Assembly: GCF_014898055.3 (NCBI RefSeq)
Contig: NW_023601104.1
Coordinates: 78,537,106-78,601,105 of the forward strand
Reading direction: 5' to 3'
Source: Talpa occidentalis
Taxonomy: Eukaryota; Chordata; Mammalia; Eulipotyphla; Talpidae
DNA length: 64,000 nt
Shown: piece after piece, positions 57,416 through 64,000 of the stretch
Layout: every line of letters begins with the position of its first letter
How positions within the stretch are numbered: the first letter of the stretch is position 1
Made by a program: the position numbers and the translations under genes
The notes under the pieces: generated by a model
Told to the model about the DNA's origin: nothing
What the model saw: the letters and a program-made list of their open reading frames with translations, nothing else
Databases searched by the model: none

Positions 57416-57751
57416 TTATTTTTTTTTTTTTTTAAATTTTTTTTTTTTTTCTTTTATAGAGGCATGTTTTATTTATTTATTTGTTTGTTCGTTTGTTTTG
57501 TTTGTACATGCACTGGGTACAGTCAGAAGCGCGGGAGGGTGAGAGAATTCACCAGAGCCAGAGCGGGGAGCAGAGCAGGCAGAAGGACCGAAGTACACTG
57601 CTGAGGGGAGCAGCGGGCGGCAGGAAAGGTCTGCACGCCATGTGGGACCCTCCTCCGGTGGCCGGGGAGCAGCCGGGAATCGAACCGGCGCCGCAGAGGC
57701 AGCGGGCAGCCTCGCAACCCAGCGCTCAACCGCTGCGCCACCGGGGAGGCC
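57416..57751 (-). repeat. SINE type Y, CATGCCTCT tail
   Basis: Full-length copy flanked by ATTGCTATTTAATTA on both sides, with AGAGGCATG at 57459. Confidence 0.95.
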
Positions 57752-58204
57752 CCTATTGCTATTTAATTAGACTAGTGGCAGAATACTGTGTTCTGCATAT
57801 GGTTTTGTCTTTCTAAATTATTGAGAACTTTTCATTCCCAATAGGTATAGTTCTAATTTATCTATGCAGCATACGAAAATGCTCATTTCTCTACACCTTT
57901 GCCAATACCATTGTTCTTTGATCACTGTGAAGTAGTAGACTATCTTCTAACATGTGCATTAGCTCATATTTTTGTTTTCTGAGATATCCATGAGTATTAA
58001 TATTGAATTTAGATTGGAATTCAGAATTTGAGACTAGAATTATGCCCTGTCTTACTGAAAATTCACAGAGGAGTTTAATTTTATAGAAATCAAATGCTAA
58101 ATTCTGACTTGTGAGTTTGTATACTGTAATAATTGTTGTCTTCCATTCCCTTAGTTTTTAAAGGAAAACAAGAGACTGACAGATTTTTAAATTTGTTTAA
58201 ATAG

Positions 58205-58427
58205 AGAAAAGAGCAGAGATCGTGAAAGAGAACGGGAGCGTGAAAGAGAGAGAGAGAGAGAACGGGAGCGCGAGAGAGAACGGGAGCGCGAGAGAGAGCG
58301 AGAAAGGGAACGGGAACGAGAGAGAGAGAAAGACAAGAAACGGGACCGAGAAGAGGATGAGGAAGATGCTTATGAGCGAAGAAAACTTGAAAGAAAACTC
58401 CGAGAAAAAGAAGCTGCTTATCAAGAG
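58205..58427 (+). CDS. RBM25: RBM25 exon 11 (RE repeat)
   Basis: Encodes the rest of codon 385 to residue 459. EKSRDRERERERE leads to a long (RE)n run and then KKRDREEDEEDAYERRKLERKLREKEAAYQE. Bases 58217-58330 are built almost only of GAGA, GAACGGGAGCG and GCGAGAGA units, a coding microsatellite prone to length change. Acceptor TTTAAATAG, donor GTAATT at 58428. Confidence 0.95.
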
Positions 58428-58503
58428 GTAATTTGAGGGAATGCCTTTATGCAAAGATTGGTACTTAGTAGGTTAGCCAGAATTTGTGGAGCCCTTTGTA
58501 TAC

Positions 58504-58802
58504 ATTTTTATTTATTTATTTATTTATTTGTTTTGTTTATTTGTTTTTGTTTATACATGCACTGGGTACAGTCAGAAGCGCGGGAGGGTGAGAGAATTCA
58601 CAAGAGCCAGAGCGGGGAGCAGAGCAGGCAGAAGGACCAAAGTACACTGTTGAGGGGAGCAGCGGGCGGCAGGAGAGGTCTGCGCGCCATGTGGGACCCT
58701 CCTCCGGTGGCCGGGGAGCAGCCGGGGATCGAACTGGCGCCGCAGAGGCCGCAGGCAGCTTCGCAGCCCAGCGCTCAACCGCTGCGCCACCAGGGAGGCC
58801 CC
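58504..58802 (-). repeat. SINE type Y in intron 11, first of a same-site pair
   Basis: The target CCCTTTGTATACATTTTTA lies before it (58491), between it and the next SINE (58802) and after the pair (59096). Confidence 0.94.
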
Positions 58803-58818
58803 CCTTTGTATACATTTT

Positions 58819-59095
58819 TAAAAAAGATTTATTTATTTATGCATGTAAGAGCTGGGGTACAGGCCAGAGATACAGGGGGTGAGGAGGTGAAAGGATTCAC
58901 CAGAGACAGAGTGAGGAACAGAATAGACAGTCTGACTGAAATACACTGCTGAGGGGAGCAGTGGGAGAGCACGAGAGGTCTGCTTTGCCATGTGGGTTGC
59001 TCCCTGGCCGCCGGGGATCAAACTCGTGCTGCAGAGGCTGTGGATTGCTTCATAGTGTAGTGGTTAACCCCTTGAGCCACCAGGGAGGCCCAGGC
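58819..59095 (-). repeat. SINE type O in intron 11, second of a same-site pair
   Basis: Older copy in the same orientation as its neighbour. Its head ends only about 45 bases before the exon 12 acceptor. Confidence 0.92.
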
Positions 59096-59139
59096 CCCCT
59101 TTGTATACATTTTTAAAGCTCTGACAATTTATTTCTTAG

Positions 59140-59229
59140 CGCCTTAAGAATTGGGAAATCAGAGAACGGAAGAAAACCCGGGAGTATGAGAAAGAGGCTG
59201 AAAGGGAAGAAGAAAGAAGAAGAGAAATG
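59140..59229 (+). CDS. RBM25: RBM25 exon 12
   Basis: Encodes residues 460-489 (RLKNWEIRERKKTREYEKE, then EREEERRREM), a highly charged helix. 90 bases, phase 0 at both ends. Acceptor AATTTATTTCTTAG, donor GTAATA at 59230. Confidence 0.95.
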
Positions 59230-61555
59230 GTAATATTCTAGATTTTTTAAGAAGTGATTTTTCATGTAAAAATCAGCTCAAATCATTACTGTTAGCTAGA
59301 AATAACTTTATAATTGAAATGTATAAGCTCCCAGTTTGTATACTTTTAGAACATATTCCAGGTAACTGTGAGAAAATTTCAGTACACCAAAACCTCTTTT
59401 CCTTCTATTTCTTGCTGCCTACAAACAAAATTATGTTAGGTGTACTGTCAGTATTTCTTGCAAAGGGTTATGAGAATTTATAGAACATTCTTTAAGAGTC
59501 TGCAGCATTTTTTATGGTACATTTAGATGACAGCAGCAGTAGTGTGCAAAGACCTCTTTATAAATCAATATTGTCTTTTTAACATGAAATAGTTTTTTTT
59601 TTTTTTTTTAAGATTTATTTATTTATTATTTATACAAGCACTGGGTACAGTCAGAAGCGCGGGAAGGTGAGAGAATTCCCCAGAACCGGGAGCAGAGCAG
59701 GCAGAGGGACCAAGGTACACTGCTGAGGGGAGCAGCGGGCGGCAGGAGAGGTCTGTGCGCCATGTGGGACCCTCCTCCGGTGGCCGGGGAGCAGCCGGGG
59801 ATTGAACCAGCGTTGCAGAGGCTGCAGGCAGCTTCTCAACCCAGCACTCAACCGCTGCACCACCGGGGAATCCCAACATGAAATAGTTTTACCTATGTTT
59901 ACTGTTATCCTTTCTTTTGACTACATGATAATCACAAAAATAAATCTTGATTTTTGCATTTACACTGAGTAAGAGTGAAAAAATTGACATAGTATGTGTG
60001 ATGATACAAAGGTTGTTACTAAGTGAAATGATACAAAGATAATTTACTTTGCCATAGTATTTGCTTCACTAGTATGTTCCATGTGTTCTGTCTTTACCAG
60101 AATTTCATGAAAGTTTCTTTATCTCCAGTTTGGAGATTATTCTTCCAAAAACTTCACTGAAGTTAGGAATCTTCTTCAAATAGCTTTTGAACATGAGACA
60201 TAGAGGGAGTTTTTGTAAGTAACCAAAAGGGTGCTTGCAGCAAACTAGACAGATAGTGTGGGCTTTCCAGATAGTAAACCCTCTAACCTCATAGAATAAA
60301 TTATAATTTTGGATTGTAGCTCCCATTTTACCATCCTTTTTCATCCCTAGGCTAGAAAATAGGGGGAGAATATAAAATATAATTATTTGAAGAAATATTT
60401 CCTATCAATTACACTGTTAAGCAAACATGAAAAAAATCATTCTGCTTTCTTTTGCAAATCTGAAGTCCTTGCTTAAGAAAAATTTATTTTTGTTCAGGGG
60501 CTTTACAAAAAGTCCAGAAACAAATTACTTGCCCATTATAAAAATGTTCGTGTAATGGAAGTATAGGATGTAAAAAGTGAAAGTTGCTACTCAAGAGTGG
60601 TAACTTTTAGAATGTGCTTTATGAGCCTTCCTGTTCTTTATTTAGATATTTGTAATTATTGTCCTTGCTACCTGGCAGTTTACTTTTCTTTATTTAACAA
60701 ATTTTTAGAGTACATTATATTCCAGCCTTGTTATAGGCATACAAGAATAAATAATGCTACTAACCTTAAAAAAAGTGTGTGGTGTTGTCAGAAATAAGAT
60801 AGTTACTATGGCTTGTGTGTGAAGGTGTGTTCACAGTATTCTGAAGTACAGAGAAAGAATGACTAATTTTTTCTGAGGTAAGGAGTCGCGCACATAGATG
60901 GTTAGATTGGGTAAGTCTTTATAGAGAGGTAACATTTAAATTAAATGAAATGTGTTTAAGTTTTACTGTAGCCAGAAGACTATCATTATCTGCTTTGTAT
61001 ATAGATAATAAAGAGAGTTAGATTGTAAATCAATGTTTATATAATCGTTACCTGTAGTTACTTTAAGCACAATAGTTGTATTTGAAATTCTCAAAATAGA
61101 AGCAAGAGATCGTGAATTTTTATGGTTCGTTTACTCAAAGTTTAGATAGGCAGTACCTTTAGATTTATGCATGAAAGTGATTTAAATTTTTAATCCTGCG
61201 TTTTATAACAACTACTTGTTGTATTACCTACCTCTAAATGTAAAATATTTTTGCCCAGTCAACAAATTCAATAGCTTTCAATTTTGTCTTGGGCTCAGTT
61301 TCATTTGAAAATAATTGCTTTGTAGATTATACTCAGAGAAATTTTAATGTATTATAAGTGGTGTTCATTTTATTACAGATGAGTCCTAAGTCTGATTTGT
61401 TTTACAAGAGACAATATATAGCTAATGTTGTGAAATAAGAGAATTATAAAGTTAAGTGATACAGATAAGGAAAATCTGTTACAAAGAAAGGGGAAGGGGG
61501 TTAATTTAAATGACTTATGTTAATTTTGCCCACTTTGTTCTTCACTTCCTTAAAG
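59230..61555 (+). other. RBM25: Intron 12
   Basis: 2.3 kb with a single SINE near its start. From 59.9 to 61.5 kb it is AT-rich, and I see no gene or recognisable repeat. Confidence 0.55.
59591..59872 (-). repeat. SINE type Y
   Basis: Complete copy flanked by AACATGAAATAGTTTT on both sides. Confidence 0.94.
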
Positions 61556-61629
61556 GCAAAAGAAGCTAAACGGCTGAAGGAATTCTTGGAAGATTATGAT
61601 GACGATAGAGATGATCCCAAATATTACAG
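61556..61629 (+). CDS. RBM25: RBM25 exon 13
   Basis: Encodes residues 490-513 plus two bases of codon 514 (AKEAKRLKEFLEDYDDDRDD, then PKYYR). 74 bases, leaving in phase 2. Acceptor CTTCCTTAAAG, donor GTAAAG at 61630. Confidence 0.95.
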
Positions 61630-62036
61630 GTAAAGAAGACTTGCTTTATGAACTCATACATAGCTCTTCCCCTTGTTTATCCCTAACTTAGTGGAATAAG
61701 AAAGAAATCCTGTTTTGTTTTGTAATCACCCGTAGATGATAGGGTGTTTTCTTAGCAGCTGCCGGCAGCATGGGAAGAGCTATTGGAAAAGAATCAACAA
61801 TTCTATGTATCTTTTTTGGGGAGGTAGAAGTTTAAAGTGGTCCAATTTTATACCAAGTTAATAACTAATTTTTATGACTTAAAGTAGTCTAGAATTATCT
61901 CTCATGTCTAGCATGATCCAGGCATGTATTTTTAGATATATAATTAAATAGACACTGTAGCCAAAATAATTGGGAATTAGCAATTTAAATTGAAAGAATG
62001 TCAAGATTTGACTTTGCAAAAAAATGTGAAAATAAT

Positions 62037-62315
62037 GGCCTCCCTGGTGGCACAGGGGTTAAGTCATAGCTCTATCAAGCTATTGCCAAGCCACTGCAGC
62101 ATGAGTTTGATCCCGGCCAGGAAACAGGGAGCTAACCCACATAGTGCAGCAGACTCTCCTGTCTCACTGCTGCCCTCCTCAGGAGTGTATTTCAGTCAGT
62201 CTACCTGTTCTGTTTCCCATTCTGTCTCTGGTGAATCCTCTAACCCCCTGCACCTCTGGCCTAGACCCCTGTTCTTGTATGCATAAATAAATAAAATAAA
62301 TCTATTTTAAAAAAG
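62037..62315 (+). repeat. SINE type O in intron 13
   Basis: Complete sense copy with a (TAAA)n tail. The rest of intron 13 (61630-62857) shows no gene. Confidence 0.9.
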
Positions 62316-62857
62316 TAAAAATAAAAAATGAGCATAAAGATTAAAGCATAAAATAGCAGTGTTATATAATTTCAGCATTATGAGATAAACTGCTAGATAG
62401 ACTGTCTGCCCTCTGTTGATTGTGTACTAGTTCCTCCTGGGATTTTTCCACATGGCAAAGAACTAGTCTGAGTGGTATTAATGCTTTTCATATTTTTCAC
62501 AATTTCATTTCCAAGAAAAATCAGATTATATATATTGGGTTTTTTGTTTTGGAACACGCGTAAGATGAGAGTTTTCTTTTCCACTCTCATAGCTACTTTT
62601 GTACTTGTTTAAGACAAGTACAAAGTTTAAGACCTATTTTATAATGACTAAAATGAGATGTAGTGGTAAATAACAATGTTCAGTTATCAACCTTAACATG
62701 TAGTACGTATGGTACCCTGGGTGGTCTGCAAATACAGAGTTTGAAGATAGTCTCAAGTCCTCAGTGCAGCTTTTATTATAAAGCTGGTGCTGTTGGAGAC
62801 ATACATGTGTAATAGTTGATGATCTGAGTATTAAATAAGGACCATTTATTTTTACAG

Positions 62858-63008
62858 AGGTAGCGCTCTTCAGAAAAGGTTGCGTGATCGGGAAAAGGAA
62901 ATGGAAGCAGATGAACGGGATAGGAAAAGAGAGAAGGAGGAACTAGAGGAAATCAGGCAACGCCTCCTGGCAGAAGGGCACCCAGATCCAGATGCAGAGC
63001 TCCAGAGG
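62858..63008 (+). CDS. RBM25: RBM25 exon 14 (last coding exon in window)
   Basis: Encodes the end of codon 514 to residue 564 (RGSALQKRLRDREKEMEADE, then EEIRQRLLAEGHPDPDAELQR). 151 bases, ending in phase 0. Acceptor TTTTTACAG, donor GTGAGA at 63009. The remaining exons, with the acidic region and the PWI domain, are outside the window. Confidence 0.95.
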
Positions 63009-64000
63009 GTGAGATATGATACCGTTAATAACAACATTTTATGTATCTTGCTGTTTTGGGGAAGAAGCTTCTAATACTTTTTCCATCAATTTTACTTGAT
63101 TTCTAGCTTGCTTCAAACTTTTTATCCATGTCTTATTCCTTTATTTATGTGATGTATTACATGAGATAACTGAATATCTTAATAAAACTTAGCTAGAAAC
63201 CTGTCCTATAATTTGCTGTAATACTTAGTGGATTTTGTAGTTTTAATTCCTTCTGACTGATCCCCTACTTGGTTTCCAGAATAAATTAAAAATGTCTCCA
63301 TGAACAGCTTGTCATTTTAAAAAGGAAAGTACTGTGTTTTAGTGCATTCAATTTTTATCATTCTGTCTCGCAATTTTGGGGAGAGTGTTCATTTTGGCAT
63401 AGGCCTTTGACACCAAATTTCTCTTTTATCCCCATATAACTTCTTTCTTTTCCTGTTGTTCATAAATATAAAAATCATTACCACCAACCCTTAGCCATTA
63501 CTTAGAAATAACAAATGATTGTATCTGACAAAGCTGGGGGTGGAGTTGCCTATTGTGTACTGTTCTAAAGCAAAAATACAAAAACATGTTTTCATTTTTA
63601 TTTCAGCCAGTTATACCTGTTTACCTTTTTTTTTTTTTTTAAAGATTTATTTATTTATTTATTTGTTTGTTTATACATACAAGCACTGGGTACAGTCAGA
63701 AGCACGGGAGGGTGAGAGAATTCACCAGAGCCAGAGAGGGGAGCAGAGCAGGCAGAAGGATCGAAGTACACTGCTGAGGGGAGCAGCGGGGCGGCAGGAG
63801 AGGTCTGCGGCCATGTGGGACCCTCCTCTGGTGGCCGGGGAGCAGCCGGGGATCGAACCGGCACCGCATAGACTGCGGGCAGCTTCGCAACCCCAGCGCT
63901 CAACCGCTGCGCCACCGGGGAGGCCCTATACCTGTTTACCTTTGTTATCATTGAAGAGTTCATAGAAGCCATTGAAAAAGAGCAATACATGGGTAGCATC
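63009..64000 (+). other. RBM25: Intron 14, cut by the window end
   Basis: AT-rich intronic sequence with one SINE (63624-63928). No following exon is seen before 64000. Confidence 0.7.
63624..63928 (-). repeat. SINE type Y in intron 14
   Basis: Full-length copy flanked by TATACCTGTTTACCTTT on both sides. It shares the GAGAGGGGAGC and GGGGCGGCAGG variants with the copy at 29772. Confidence 0.95.

Noticed and set aside
58197..58454. Antisense frame rich in Ser, Leu and Phe
   Set aside because: A shadow of the exon 11 repeat on the opposite strand.
1..64000. CRISPR arrays, bacterial operons or other prokaryotic systems
   Set aside because: The spliced gene, CpG island and mammalian retroelements show nuclear vertebrate DNA; the direct repeats seen are target-site duplications.

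Overview
The window is mammalian nuclear DNA carrying the 5' two thirds of one gene, RBM25 (U1-associated splicing regulator), on the + strand. A CpG-island promoter lies near 21.2-22.1 kb, with a non-coding first exon ending at 21605. Thirteen coding exons run from 29456 to 63008 and encode residues 1-564; the window ends inside the next intron, so the C-terminal part (including the PWI domain known for this family) lies outside. All exon joins keep one open frame and all introns are GT-AG.

The other main content is a very abundant tRNA-derived SINE, about 60 copies in 64 kb. It has an A box (GGTGGCGCAGCGGTTGAGC), a B box (GGTTCGATCCC), a unique body and an A-rich (TAAA)n tail. Three body types can be told apart and are used below. 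Type Y is the youngest and carries the segment GCTGCTCCCCGGCCACCGG after the B box. Type I lacks that segment. Type O is the oldest, with a GGCCAGGGAGCTAACCC-like centre. Mammalian MIR, L2, L1 and MaLR fossils are also present. The SINE is not Alu, B1, Bov or the usual vespertilionid VES; from memory it best fits a Rhin-1-like SINE of rhinolophoid bats, so a laurasiatherian and perhaps a horseshoe or leaf-nosed bat is my tentative host.

Layout: 1-21.1 kb is intergenic, made mostly of SINEs plus L1 3' ends, two LTR-like elements, a MaLR-type LTR end and a processed HMGB1 pseudogene that is nested in an L1 and is itself split by two SINEs. 21.2-22.1 kb is the promoter. 22-29.4 kb is intron 1. 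29.5-41.8 kb holds exons 2-6 (proline-rich N terminus and RRM). 41.8-50.8 kb is the large intron 6, with an L1 and a cluster of SINEs. 50.8-52.7 kb holds exons 7-9. 56.0-63.0 kb holds exons 10-14, which encode the Arg/Glu/Asp-rich domain.

The main unusual observations are: a 56-bp hairpin insertion with a 4-bp target duplication that shares its end with a 581-bp LTR-like element; head-only SINE copies that stop at the same base and have their own A tails; a SINE lineage that shares a CATGCCTCT 3' extension; repeated SINE insertion at exactly the same target site at several loci; and two candidate stop-containing cassette exons in intron 9 of RBM25.
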